From: DAONJL01 sp035405645 [NCBI: bacterium]
Lineage (GTDB): Bacteria > JAGOBX01 > DAONJL01
Assembly (NCBI GenBank): GCA_035405645.1
Contig: DAONJL010000010.1
Coordinates: 1-64,000, forward strand
DNA: 64,000 nucleotides
Direction of reading: 5' to 3'
In this document: in pieces, positions 20,514-28,925 of the stretch
Numbering within the stretch: position 1 is the stretch's first letter
How the letters are laid out: each line of letters starts with the position of its first letter
Position numbers and translations under genes: made by a program
Notes under the pieces: generated by a model
What the model was told of the DNA's origin: nothing
What the model saw: the letters and a program-made list of their open reading frames with translations, nothing else
Databases searched by the model: none

Positions 20514-21218
20514 TTATAAACTCCAGACCTCACTCATCTGAAGTTTTATTCCTGGACTCATTGTCGAACTTATACTTACTTCTTTTATATATTGAAATTT
20601 ACTTGCTATCGTTGTTGGCTTTGCATTTATTACTGCTTTTAATAATGCTATCAAATTCTTTTCTAAATCTTCTTTACTAAAACTTGCTTTTCCAAAATAT
20701 GTTTTTATTACTCCATATTTATCTACTTTAAATTCTATTTGACCACTCTTTAATTTCTTTATTGCTTCTGCTACTTCAAATGTTACTGTCCCTAATTTCG
20801 GATTAGGCATTAATCCTTTTGGTCCTAATATTTTTCCTAATTTACTTACCACTTTCATTACATCTGGTGTCGCTACTATTGCATCAAACTCAAACCATCC
20901 CTGCTGTATCTTTTCTATATAATCATTCAAACCTACATAATCTGCTCCTCCTGCTTGTGCTTCCTTTTCTTTATCGCCTTGAGCAAAAACTAATACTCGC
21001 ACCTCGCGTCCTGTGCCTGCTGGTAATACTACTGTCCCTCGAACATTCTCCTCTGCCTTTTTTGGATTTATTCCCAATATTATTGATGCATCTATTGTTT
21101 CATTAAACTTTGCTGTTGCTAATTTCTTTACTATCTCTATTGCATCTTTTATTGTATATTCCTTACTCTTATCATATAATTTTAATAACTCATTATATCT
21201 TTTGCTGTGTTTCTTCAT
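20514..21218 (-). CDS. rplA: Ribosomal protein uL1
   Basis: 234 residues with the uL1 signature KILGPKGLMPNPKLGTV around residue 125 and GTGREVRVLVFAQGDKEKEA. uL1 forms the mobile stalk at the E site and in many bacteria represses its own mRNA. It follows rplK by 23 nt. Confidence 0.96.
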   Translation of the reverse strand: MKKHSKRYNELLKLYDKSKEYTIKDAIEIVKKLATAKFNETIDASIILGINPKKAEENVRGTVVLPAGTGREVRVLVFAQGDKEKEAQAGGADYVGLNDYIEKIQQGWFEFDAIVATPDVMKVVSKLGKILGPKGLMPNPKLGTVTFEVAEAIKKLKSGQIEFKVDKYGVIKTYFGKASFSKEDLEKNLIALLKAVINAKPTTIASKFQYIKEVSISSTMSPGIKLQMSEVWSL

Positions 21219-21241
21219 TTATTTCACCATTCCTTTTTTCT

Positions 21242-21682
21242 TTATTTTACTATTACTCCCATATTTCTTGCTGTCCCTTCTATTATTCGCATTGCTGCTT
21301 CTTCATCTTCTGTATTTAAATCTTTCAGTTTCATTTTTGCGATTTCTCGTAATTGTTCCTTTGTTATTGTCCCTACTTTTTCTTTTAGTGGATTTGATGA
21401 ACCTTTTATTATACCTATTGTTTTCTTTATTAATACCGATGCAGGTGGTGTCTTTAATTCAAATGTAAATGTTTTATCCTGATATACTGTTATTATTACT
21501 GGTATTATTAACCCCTGCTCCATTTTCGATGTCTGGGCATTAAATTGCTTACAAAATTCCATTATATTTACTCCTGCTTGACCTAATGCCGGACCTACTG
21601 GTGGTGCTGGATTTGCCTGTCCTGCTGGTATCTGTAATTTTATTATATTTGTTATCTTCTTCCCTTTTTTTGCTGCTGCCAT
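21242..21682 (-). CDS. rplK: Ribosomal protein uL11
   Basis: 146 residues with [20 protein letters not shown] at the N-terminus and the [13 protein letters not shown] segment near residue 105. uL11 is the GTPase-centre protein. AAGGAGG Shine-Dalgarno. It lies between nusG and rplA as usual. Confidence 0.97.
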   Translation of the reverse strand: MAAAKKGKKITNIIKLQIPAGQANPAPPVGPALGQAGVNIMEFCKQFNAQTSKMEQGLIIPVIITVYQDKTFTFELKTPPASVLIKKTIGIIKGSSNPLKEKVGTITKEQLREIAKMKLKDLNTEDEEAAMRIIEGTARNMGVIVK

Positions 21683-21706
21683 TTATTTTCCTCCTTACCT
21701 TTTTTA

Positions 21707-22417
21707 TTATTTCTCTTTTTCTATCTGTTCAAATGTTAATTCTATTAATGTATTTCGACCAAATATTTCTACTAACGCTTTTACTCTTCCTCGTTCTTCA
21801 TCTACTTCCTGTATTATTGCTGAATATTCTGTAAATGGTCCTGCTTTTATTATTACTACCTCATTTACTTCATAACTTGCTTCTGGTTTTTCTGGTCTTG
21901 TTATTGACTTTTGTAATATTGCCTTTACTTCGTGTTTTGGTAATGGTAATAATTCTTTTCCTGTATTTATAAAATTTGTTACTCCATTTATTGACCTTAT
22001 CTCGTATAACACTCGTTCATCTACATACAATTTCTTTTGTCCTTTTACCATTCGTTCTTCTGTCTCTAATTGTATTAATACATATCCCGGAAATACTTTT
22101 CTTTTTATCTCCCGTCGATAGCCATTCTTTATTTCTATTACATTTTCTGTTGGTATTATTATTTTCCCTATCTTGTCTTTTAATCCTTTTTTTTCTAATC
22201 GCATTTCTATATTATCTTTTACTTTTTGTTCCTGACCTGAATATGTATGTATTACGAACCATTCCTTTTTACTATCCTTTTCAAATAGTTCTTCTAAAAA
22301 TAAATCATCTGCTTCTTTTTCTTCTTTTTTAACTTCTACTTTTTCTTCTTTTGATTGCCTTTCTGCTTTCTTTTGAAATTTTTCAAATAATTGTTTTAAA
22401 TCAATTTCCTGCGCCAT
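21707..22417 (-). CDS. nusG: Transcription antitermination factor NusG
   Basis: 236 residues, longer than the common 175-185. Residues 1-50 are a Lys/Glu-rich extension. The NGN domain begins at WFVIHTYSGQEQKVKDNI (about residue 52) and includes FPGYVLIQL, and the KOW domain lies at about 180-230 (VVIIKAGPFTEYSAIIQEVD, then GRNTLIEL). NusG binds RNA polymerase and links to uS10 or Rho. The extension starts at an ATG with its own GGTGG site, so it is likely translated. Confidence 0.95.
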   Translation of the reverse strand: MAQEIDLKQLFEKFQKKAERQSKEEKVEVKKEEKEADDLFLEELFEKDSKKEWFVIHTYSGQEQKVKDNIEMRLEKKGLKDKIGKIIIPTENVIEIKNGYRREIKRKVFPGYVLIQLETEERMVKGQKKLYVDERVLYEIRSINGVTNFINTGKELLPLPKHEVKAILQKSITRPEKPEASYEVNEVVIIKAGPFTEYSAIIQEVDEERGRVKALVEIFGRNTLIELTFEQIEKEK

Positions 22418-22434
22418 TTTTTGCCACCTAATTT

Positions 22435-22650
22435 TTACTTCATAAATTTTATTAAATAATTTAATATCTGCGTAAATATTGCATCAACAAATCCTACATA
22501 AAACGCTGATACTCCTATCGCTATTAATACTGCTATCGTCGAACCTATGATTTCATCTTTGTCTGGCCATTCTACATTACCTTTTTTTGGATGTATCTCC
22601 ATCCACACTTCTTTTAAAAAACTTATTAACTTCTTTATTTTTTCTTTCAT
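22435..22650 (-). CDS. secE: Preprotein translocase subunit SecE
   Basis: 71 residues with the SecE pattern F-L-K-E-V-W-M-E-I-H-P-K-K-G-N-V-x-W-P and a single C-terminal membrane span at about residues 33-60. SecE clamps SecY in the inner membrane. The ATG lies only 10 nt after the CCA end of tRNA-Trp, so the weak AGAG ribosome site begins directly after the tRNA. 17 nt before nusG. Confidence 0.93.
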   Translation of the reverse strand: MKEKIKKLISFLKEVWMEIHPKKGNVEWPDKDEIIGSTIAVLIAIGVSAFYVGFVDAIFTQILNYLIKFMK

Positions 22651-22660
22651 AATTTTTCTC

Positions 22661-22736
22661 TGGCAGGTCTGGAGGGACTTGAACCCACAGCCCCCGGTTT
22701 TGGAGACCGGTGCTCTGCCAATTGAGCTACAGACCT
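22661..22736 (-). tRNA. tRNA-Trp (anticodon CCA)
   Basis: On the minus strand the 5' AGGTCTG and 3' CAGACCT form the acceptor stem, and the D arm is GCTC..GAGC. The anticodon loop is CTCCAAA with anticodon CCA, the T arm contains GGTTCAAGTCC, and a G discriminator is followed by an encoded CCA (22663-22661). It is embedded between rpmG (3-nt gap) and secE (10-nt gap), the arrangement known from many bacteria. Confidence 0.97.
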
Positions 22737-22739
22737 TTT

Positions 22740-22907
22740 TTATTTTGTTTCCTTATGAATTGTATGTTTTCTTTCTTTTTTACAATATTTCTTTAATTCT
22801 AATCTATCTTTATGTACTTTTTTATTTTTATATACACTATAATTCCTTGATTTACATTCTGTGCATTCTAATATCACTGGTACTGTATTTTTCTTTCTTT
22901 CAGCCAC
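22740..22907 (-). CDS. rpmG: Ribosomal protein bL33
   Basis: A 55-residue protein starting at GTG (22907), 10 nt after a GGAGG at 22918-22922: [20 protein letters not shown], then [21 protein letters not shown] in the family register. The first C-x2-C is present, but the second pair is reduced to a single Cys (Y-C-K-K-E), so the zinc ribbon is incomplete as in zinc-independent or partly degenerate bL33. First gene after the promoter at 22973-23001. Confidence 0.93.
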   Translation of the reverse strand: MAERKKNTVPVILECTECKSRNYSVYKNKKVHKDRLELKKYCKKERKHTIHKETK

Positions 22908-22972
22908 TTATTTTTTGCCTCCATTTTCTTCTTTTATATAGTTTTTCTACTTTAAAAAATATTAAAAAAATA

Positions 22973-23001
22973 TTTATATTATATTTTTATTTTTTTGTCA
23001 A
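22973..23001 (-). promoter_or_regulatory. Sigma-70 type promoter for rpmG-tRNA-secE-nusG-rplKAJL-rpoBC
   Basis: TTGACA (23001-22996), 17-nt spacer, TATAAA (22978-22973), identical in both boxes and spacing to the rpsL promoter. It lies 41 nt downstream of the HD-GYP gene stop. The predicted transcript start near 22966 leaves about a 58-nt leader to the GTG of rpmG. Confidence 0.85.
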
Positions 23002-23042
23002 GATTTTTTTTAACTTTTTTTTAGAATTTTTTTTACTTACTT

Positions 23043-24227
23043 TTATTTAATAATTTTTAAAAAATCATTAAATACTTTGCCACATATATAGCCACCATCA
23101 ACCATTTGTTTTATTATTTTATATGCTTCTTCTTTTGACAAACCTTTCCTGTATGGTCTATCTTCTGTTAATGCTTGATATATATCACATATTGCTATTA
23201 TTTTTGAATTTAAATCTAAATTTTCAACGTTTAAACATTCTGGATATCCTTTACCATTTAATTTTTCATGATGATTTGCTGCCCATTTTGCTATTTTTTT
23301 AAAACCTTCTATTTTTTCTAATAATAATTTCGTGTAATATGTATGTTGTTTTATCTCATAAAATTCTATATTATTTAAACTATCAGGTTTATCAAGTATT
23401 TCATTTGGAACATATAATTTTCCTAAATCATGTAAATATGCTGCTATTATCATTTGTTCTTTTTCGTCTTCTTGATATTTATAATATTCACACATCATTT
23501 CTACTAATTTCACTACCCCTTTTGTATGATTATATGTAAATCTTGATTTGCTATCAATTATATCAACAAAAATACTGCATAATTCTCTTATTTGCTTCCA
23601 ACTTAAATCATATTCAATTTTTGGTGCTATTCGATTTAATACTAATTCTTTGTTATAAAATTTTAAATCACACCAAAATCTTTCACAATTGTATCTATTT
23701 AATAATGCTTCACATATTTCAGGATGAAATATTTTTCCTTTATTTTCTTCTATATAATTTTTTACTGAACTTCTTTCTGTAGGTTTCAATCTTTCTAAAT
23801 CAAAATTAAAATCTAAATTATCTGCAAATGAAATTATTAATGATAAAAATGGAATCTCTTCTTTTTTCTTTTTAAATAAACCACTTCCATCATAATTTTC
23901 ATGATGATATAAAATTACATTTTTTCTTTTTTTTCTTAATAATAAATTCTTTATATTTTTCTCACCTATTTTACAATGCTCTGGTAATAATTCAAAATTT
24001 GTTTTATGATATTTTATTGCACTCATTGTCACGCCATTATCATGTAATAATGCTAATGCAAATAAATCTTCTACATCTTCTGCATCTAATTTAAGGTCTT
24101 TTGCTATTACTAATGATATATACGCTACTCTTCGTGAATGATTTAAATTTACTTTAAAATAATCTATTTCTGCTAAATCAATTGCATAAGAAATTGATTC
24201 TAAAAATTGTGTATAATTAAATTTCAT
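23043..24227 (-). CDS. Tandem HD / HD-GYP domain protein
   Basis: 394 residues. The second half (about 210-394) is an HD-GYP-type domain with YLHDLGK, HHEKLNGKGYP and CDIYQALTEDRPYR, expected to hydrolyse cyclic di-GMP. The first half (1-180) has a related but altered set: LLHDNG at residues 60-65, HHENYDGSG near 108 and FADNLD near 134, so it looks like a diverged duplicate. No signal peptide or sensor domain is visible, so it is probably cytosolic. It starts 4 nt after the barrel-protein gene, so it is likely the last gene of the argH operon. Confidence 0.85.
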   Translation of the reverse strand: MKFNYTQFLESISYAIDLAEIDYFKVNLNHSRRVAYISLVIAKDLKLDAEDVEDLFALALLHDNGVTMSAIKYHKTNFELLPEHCKIGEKNIKNLLLRKKRKNVILYHHENYDGSGLFKKKKEEIPFLSLIISFADNLDFNFDLERLKPTERSSVKNYIEENKGKIFHPEICEALLNRYNCERFWCDLKFYNKELVLNRIAPKIEYDLSWKQIRELCSIFVDIIDSKSRFTYNHTKGVVKLVEMMCEYYKYQEDEKEQMIIAAYLHDLGKLYVPNEILDKPDSLNNIEFYEIKQHTYYTKLLLEKIEGFKKIAKWAANHHEKLNGKGYPECLNVENLDLNSKIIAICDIYQALTEDRPYRKGLSKEEAYKIIKQMVDGGYICGKVFNDFLKIIK

Positions 24228-24231
24228 ATTT

Positions 24232-24828
24232 TTAATACCTTATATTTAATGTTATTTTTATATTTGAATATTTATAATCATCAAAATCATTTAAATAATA
24301 ATCATATTCAATGTTACTTGATAATCGCTTATTAAAAATAACTGATGTTCCAGTTGTTATTGAAAAATTATAATATGATTTGCTTTTATTTTCTAATGAA
24401 TAATTAATAACAGAACCACTCGCCAGCCACTGTTCATACTTATAATTTATATATGCTATATTTGCTCCTATTATTAAATCTAATTTAGGATATTTGCTTT
24501 TTATATTGTGATAATATTTTACTCCTATTGGTATATTTAATACTTTTATTTTTGAATTTAATGGCCCATAATTTGGTGTTACAGAACTATCATATAATAC
24601 TGATATATTGTATGTACCATCAGAATATGATGCACCGAGTGAAAAAAATAATTCAAACTTTTCTAATAGTGAATATTCTGCTTCTATACCTATATACGGT
24701 GCATCATTTATTTTATCTTTTAATTCACTATTAGTTAATATAATTCCACCCACTTTATATGTTATTGCATTTATAGGTTGTAGCACTATTAATAAAAATA
24801 AAATAATTATCATTTCTTTCATTTGCAT
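24232..24828 (-). CDS. Predicted outer-membrane beta-barrel protein, family unassigned
   Basis: 198 residues. A hydrophobic N-terminus (MIIILFLLIVLQPINA, residues 6-21) ends in a plausible signal-peptidase site. It is followed by alternating strands rich in aromatic and polar residues (FELFFSLGASYSDGTYNISV, YYNFSITTGTSVIF) and ends in I-R-Y with alternating hydrophobics. That is the look of a small eight-strand-type barrel. No specific family was recognised. AAGGGGGTG precedes the ATG. Confidence 0.6.
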   Translation of the reverse strand: MQMKEMIIILFLLIVLQPINAITYKVGGIILTNSELKDKINDAPYIGIEAEYSLLEKFELFFSLGASYSDGTYNISVLYDSSVTPNYGPLNSKIKVLNIPIGVKYYHNIKSKYPKLDLIIGANIAYINYKYEQWLASGSVINYSLENKSKSYYNFSITTGTSVIFNKRLSSNIEYDYYLNDFDDYKYSNIKITLNIRY

Positions 24829-24858
24829 TTTCTATAAACACCCCCTTAATTATTTATT

Positions 24859-25386
24859 TTATTTCTTATATTCTTCTATCCCCGCAATCCTTACTATCTC
24901 GCCATAATACATTCTATGATAATCTTTTCCATTATAATTTATTTCTATTTCTTTATCAAGAAAATTTTTATTTATAAAATCTTGATAATATATCTTCTTA
25001 CATTCTATTATTAATTCTGCTTCATCAAATGATGGTGCTTCAACTTTTTTTGATGCTATTATTGTTAATCCTGTGCCTTTGACTTTATCTATTTGTCTGC
25101 CTGATTTCGAACCACATAATAATAATTTGTCTTTATATTTTACGCTAAAGCCATTTAATGTAAATGTTTCATATTTTTCTAAAAATTGATATGTATATCT
25201 TGATGGTCTGACTACTATCATACTTATTGGCTTGTCCCACATTACGCCAAAGCCGCCCCACGCTACTGTCATAAAATTATAATGCTTACTTTTATAATCA
25301 CCCGCACATAATAAAAACCAATCCTCACACCAATTCTTTATTGGTTTAATTATAAAATCATTTACTCCAATTTCGATTCGTTCCAT
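24859..25386 (-). CDS. Flavin reductase-like (FMN-binding split barrel) protein
   Basis: 175 residues with the flavin-reductase-like order: N-terminal NFMTVAWGGFGVMWDKP, then VVRPSRYTYQFLEKYETFTLN, and CGSKSGRQIDKVKGTGLT. This matches the family motif for binding FMN (substrate often NAD(P)H or an electron carrier). Partner and substrate cannot be told. It starts 4 nt after the methyltransferase stop. Confidence 0.8.
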   Translation of the reverse strand: MERIEIGVNDFIIKPIKNWCEDWFLLCAGDYKSKHYNFMTVAWGGFGVMWDKPISMIVVRPSRYTYQFLEKYETFTLNGFSVKYKDKLLLCGSKSGRQIDKVKGTGLTIIASKKVEAPSFDEAELIIECKKIYYQDFINKNFLDKEIEINYNGKDYHRMYYGEIVRIAGIEEYKK

Positions 25387-25390
25387 ATTA

Positions 25391-26173
25391 TCACCTCTTT
25401 TTTATCACATAAAAATTACTATATGAAAAAGAATTTAATATTTTTATTTTATCAAATATATTATCCAGAATCAAATAAAAAGCAAATAATATTGGATTTT
25501 CGTCTAACAATTTATTACCATAAAAAAAAGTTATTCTTTTTTTTTCTATTATTTTTAAATTATATTTATCAATTATTCTTTTTAATTCTTTTTCATTAAA
25601 TAATGAAATATGATCATATCCAACTTGACTATGAAATTGTTTATAATCATCAAAATTAAATATTTTTTTTAGTCCAATTTTTTTTAATAATAATAAACTC
25701 ATATTTTCTGTATTTGGTGTGCTTAATATAACTATTCCATCGTCTGATAAAATGCGTATTATCTCATTAAAAATTTTTTCTGGTTCCTTTAAATGTTCTA
25801 TTAATTCGGTTATTATAATTATGTCATAATAATTCTGTATTGGTAATCCTTTTTCAATATCAAAACAATAAAAAACAAATTTAATTGGATTTCTATCATT
25901 GAAATTAGACCTTGCATTTGCTATTTCTATTGCTTTTTCATTTATGTCAATACCTGTAAAAAATAATGAATATTTATTTTTGAATATATCATATATTTTG
26001 AATACATCGTGTCCTATTTCACAGCCTATATCACATATTTGATATACTTTTTTTTGAACACTTCTTAAATACTTTCGAACAATATCTAATAATACTTTCT
26101 GTTTTTTATACCAGAAATATTGTACTGAATACGAAAATAATGATGAACGTTCTATCCCCTGTAAATCACTCAT
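25391..26173 (-). CDS. Class I SAM-dependent methyltransferase
   Basis: 260 residues from the ATG at 26173. A TTG 21 nt upstream overlaps argH and lies at the Shine-Dalgarno (AAGGAG), so it is rejected. It has motif I C-D-I-G-C-E-I-G-H (near residue 52), the acidic end of strand 2 (GIDINEKAIEIA), and IIIITELIEHLKEPEKIFNE, typical of Methyltransf_11/23 enzymes. ILSDDGIVILSTPNTENM follows. The substrate is unknown. It is immediately downstream of argH. Confidence 0.82.
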   Translation of the reverse strand: MSDLQGIERSSLFSYSVQYFWYKKQKVLLDIVRKYLRSVQKKVYQICDIGCEIGHDVFKIYDIFKNKYSLFFTGIDINEKAIEIANARSNFNDRNPIKFVFYCFDIEKGLPIQNYYDIIIITELIEHLKEPEKIFNEIIRILSDDGIVILSTPNTENMSLLLLKKIGLKKIFNFDDYKQFHSQVGYDHISLFNEKELKRIIDKYNLKIIEKKRITFFYGNKLLDENPILFAFYLILDNIFDKIKILNSFSYSNFYVIKKR

Positions 26174-26174
26174 A

Positions 26175-27560
26175 TTATTTACTTTCTCCTTCAAGCCATT
26201 TTTGATTTTTTTCTATCTGACATAGCACGATATATGAACTCGTGCCACCAGCACTTCGGCGCCTGAATGTACTCGTATGATAATTTAAAAATTTATATAT
26301 ATCTCCTGATATTTCTTTTGCAAATTTTTTGAATTCACTTAATTTCAATTTATATAATTTTAAATTATTTGCTATACAATATTTTATTATTTCTCCTGTT
26401 ATTTTATGCGCTTCTCTAAATGGTATCTTTTTACTCACTAAATAATCTGCTAAATCTGTTGCTTCTATAAATCCTATTTCAAGTACTTTCTCTATTCGCT
26501 TTTTATTAAATTTTATATTATCTATCATTTTCGTATATATATCTATTATTTTTATTATTGTTTCTGTTGAATCAAATAATGGTATTTTATCTTCCTGCAA
26601 ATCACGATTATATGCTTGCGGTAAACCTTTTAGAATTGTTAGTATATTTTGTAAATTGCCAAATAATCTCCCTGTTTTTGCTCTTGTTAATTCACATACA
26701 TCTGGATTCTTTTTATTTGGCATTATACTGCTGCCTGTTGTAAATGCATCATCTATTTCAATAAAATGAAAATATGGATTTGACCATATTATTAACTCTT
26801 CTGATATTTGTGAAAAATGAAGTCCAATCATTGAAAGAACAAATAAATAATGTGCAATAAAATCACGGTCTGAAACTGAATCAATACTATTTTCTGTAAT
26901 ACCATCAAAACCTAAAATTTTTGCTACATATTCTCTATCTATTTTATATGTTGTTCCTGCTAATGCTGCTGCTCCTAATGGACATAAATTTACTTCTTTA
27001 TAACAGTCTTTTAGTTTTATATAATCTCTTTTAAATTTCTCAAAATATGCTAATAACCAGTGTGAGAGTAAAATTGGTTGCGCAGGTTGTAAATGTGTAA
27101 ATCCTGGCATTATTATCTTTATATGTTCACCTGCTAATTTATTTATTTTTATTAATAATTCTATTATTTGTTTTGATATTTCTTTTATCATATCACGAAC
27201 ATATAATCTTAAATCAAGCGCTATCTGATCATTACGCGAACGTGCTGTATGTAATTTTTTCCCAACCTCTCCTATCATCTCTATTAATCTGCTTTCTATG
27301 TTCATATGTATATCTTCAAGTTCTATTTTATAATCAAACTGATTATTTATTATTTCTTCTTTTATTTTATTTAAGCCATCTATTATCATTTCTTTTTCTC
27401 GTTCTGTTATTATCCTGCATTTTGCAAGCATCTTTGTATGCGCTATACTTCCTTCTATATCATATAATGCTAACTTATAATCAAATGAAATTGATTCTGT
27501 AAATTCTAATACACTCTTATCTGTCTCTTTTTTAAATCTACTATTTACTAATCTTATCAA
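26175..27560 (-). CDS. argH: Argininosuccinate lyase
   Basis: 461 residues. It cleaves argininosuccinate to arginine and fumarate. The signature GSSIMPNKKNPD (near residue 280) is intact, with HTARSRNDQIALDLRL near 105 and GFTHLQPAQP near 155. The start is a TTG at 27560 (M-I-R-L-V-N-S-R-F), 8 nt after GGAG; an in-frame GTG at 27569 overlaps that GGAG. It is first in a five-gene run, downstream of a promoter at 27594-27622. No other arg gene is in the window. Confidence 0.95.
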   Translation of the reverse strand: MIRLVNSRFKKETDKSVLEFTESISFDYKLALYDIEGSIAHTKMLAKCRIITEREKEMIIDGLNKIKEEIINNQFDYKIELEDIHMNIESRLIEMIGEVGKKLHTARSRNDQIALDLRLYVRDMIKEISKQIIELLIKINKLAGEHIKIIMPGFTHLQPAQPILLSHWLLAYFEKFKRDYIKLKDCYKEVNLCPLGAAALAGTTYKIDREYVAKILGFDGITENSIDSVSDRDFIAHYLFVLSMIGLHFSQISEELIIWSNPYFHFIEIDDAFTTGSSIMPNKKNPDVCELTRAKTGRLFGNLQNILTILKGLPQAYNRDLQEDKIPLFDSTETIIKIIDIYTKMIDNIKFNKKRIEKVLEIGFIEATDLADYLVSKKIPFREAHKITGEIIKYCIANNLKLYKLKLSEFKKFAKEISGDIYKFLNYHTSTFRRRSAGGTSSYIVLCQIEKNQKWLEGESK

Positions 27561-27593
27561 TATAATCACTCCATTTCTTTTTTATTTTTTTAT

Positions 27594-27622
27594 ATACTAA
27601 AAACATACTTATATAAAGTCAA
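27594..27622 (-). promoter_or_regulatory. Promoter of the argH operon
   Basis: On the minus strand TTGACT (27622-27617), 17 nt, TAGTAT (27599-27594), about 34 nt before the argH TTG. Both boxes are one or two changes from consensus. No operator repeat was seen. Confidence 0.65.
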
Positions 27623-27739
27623 ATAATTTTAAAAATTTTTATTATGCTGGATTTTTATTTATCACAAATTGAAATATTTAAGGTTGATATGTCAAATAAA
27701 AACTCTTATTTAAAAAAAGTATTAAAGGACACCTAACTC

Positions 27740-28603
27740 TCATTTAAAATTATATGATAAATATAATACTATATTATTTTTCATTGCATAATCTTTTACA
27801 TCATTTGAAGATATCTGATGGGTAACTAATACTGGAAAAATATTATCAAATACTTTATCTATTCTTTTTATTTTATTTTTGATAAATTTATCAATTTTAT
27901 TTTTTGATAATTTTGATTTTACTTCGCCTATTATTACTATTTCTTTTCCTTCTTTTTTACCTTTCCCATATATATTAACTTCTATATCATTATTCCAATT
28001 ATCTTTCACATAACATCTATTTAATTCACCTTCTATATCAATTCCATAATCTCGTTTTAATAAAGTTGGTAAAAATATATATGATTCATTTTCTAATTTA
28101 TAACCCAGAGAATCAGTTATATCACCTACATATCTTTTAAAACTTTTAAAATCTTTTATAAAAATTTGTAATATTTTTTCTGTCTTTTTTTGTGTTTCTG
28201 CTAACTCTTCCACTCTCTTTTCTGTTCGTTTCTGTGCCTCTGCTAATTCTTTTACTTCTTCTGTTAATTTATCTAATCTTTTTTCACTTCGTTTCTGTGC
28301 TTCTGCTAATTCTTTTACTTCTTCTGTTAATTTATCTAATCTTTTTTCACTTCGTTTCTGTGCTTCTGCCAATTCTTTTACTTCTTCTGTTAATTTATCT
28401 AATCTTTCTTCACTTCGTTTCTGTGCTTCTGCTAACTCTCTTACTATTTCTTTTAATTCATTAAATTCGACTTTTGTTACTAATTTCTTCTCTTCTTCAT
28501 ATATAAATTCTAATATCTTACTAACGAGTTTCATTATTACATTTGCTGCTTCTGCATTTATTGTTTCTTTTAAATCATTATATGTTTCATAAATATTTAA
28601 CAT
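27740..28603 (-). CDS. PD-(D/E)XK nuclease-like protein with coiled-coil repeats (DUF3782-like)
   Basis: 287 residues. Residues 1-50 are helical, and 56-143 are a coiled coil built from a 21-residue repeat (ELAEAQKRSEKRLDKLTEEVK). Residues about 160-287 contain NDIEVNIYG...IVIIGEVKSKLSK, an Asp...Glu-x-Lys arrangement as in PD-(D/E)XK enzymes. Similar coiled-coil plus nuclease-like proteins are common in thermophiles and candidate phyla and have no firm role. It stands alone with its own promoter (28634-28661) and GGAG Shine-Dalgarno. Confidence 0.75.
   Translation of the reverse strand: MLNIYETYNDLKETINAEAANVIMKLVSKILEFIYEEEKKLVTKVEFNELKEIVRELAEAQKRSEERLDKLTEEVKELAEAQKRSEKRLDKLTEEVKELAEAQKRSEKRLDKLTEEVKELAEAQKRTEKRVEELAETQKKTEKILQIFIKDFKSFKRYVGDITDSLGYKLENESYIFLPTLLKRDYGIDIEGELNRCYVKDNWNNDIEVNIYGKGKKEGKEIVIIGEVKSKLSKNKIDKFIKNKIKRIDKVFDNIFPVLVTHQISSNDVKDYAMKNNIVLYLSYNFK
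28175..28438 (-). repeat. 63-nt in-frame tandem repeat
   Basis: Three near-identical 63-nt units (28250-28438) encode residues 56-118 of the coiled-coil protein. A fourth, diverged partial unit (28175-28249) follows. Each unit is 21 codons, exactly three heptads. The DNA copies are nearly identical, which suggests recent slippage or recombination. Confidence 0.9.
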
Positions 28604-28633
28604 TTTTATCTCCTTTTATTCTTTTTATATTTC

Positions 28634-28661
28634 ATTATATTACAAATAATATTTCTGTCAA
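28634..28661 (-). promoter_or_regulatory. Consensus promoter for the coiled-coil nuclease-like gene
   Basis: TTGACA (28661-28656), 16-nt spacer, TATAAT (28639-28634): both hexamers are perfect consensus. The start is expected about 24 nt before the ATG, leaving room for the AAGGAG. Confidence 0.85.
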
Positions 28662-28887
28662 GTTTAAGAAAATAATTTTGATAATTTCTCTGTTATATAT
28701 ATTTGCAGCACAACAAATATTTTTATTACTCTACACTCAAATTTATGCAACTAATAATAATCATCAAAAGTTCTAAATAAATAAAAATTAAGTTTTATTT
28801 TTTTCAACTAATACTTTTAGATATTATTTTTAAATTTACCATCATTGCTTAATCTTCTTATCTTTTTTTAAAAAAACAAAAAAAATA

Positions 28888-28916
28888 TTGCTTTTATAAA
28901 ATTTATATGATATAAT
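28888..28916 (+). promoter_or_regulatory. Promoter of the response regulator gene (leaderless)
   Basis: TTGCTT (28888-28893), 17 nt, TATAAT (28911-28916). The ATG at 28926 is only 9 nt beyond the -10 box, so the transcript should begin within about 2-4 nt of the start codon. No Shine-Dalgarno is present. Confidence 0.65.
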
Positions 28917-28925
28917 ACAATCGTT

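Larger units (their letters stand above)
28604..28925. other. Divergent intergenic region
   Basis: This 322-nt region separates the minus-strand nuclease-like gene from the plus-strand response regulator. It holds the two promoters listed separately near its ends. The middle (about 28670-28880) is AT-rich, and I see no coding frame, RNA gene or convincing hairpin in it. Confidence 0.6.

Noticed and set aside
28175-28438. CRISPR-like array
   Set aside because: The repeats are contiguous, in frame, encode heptads and have no spacers.
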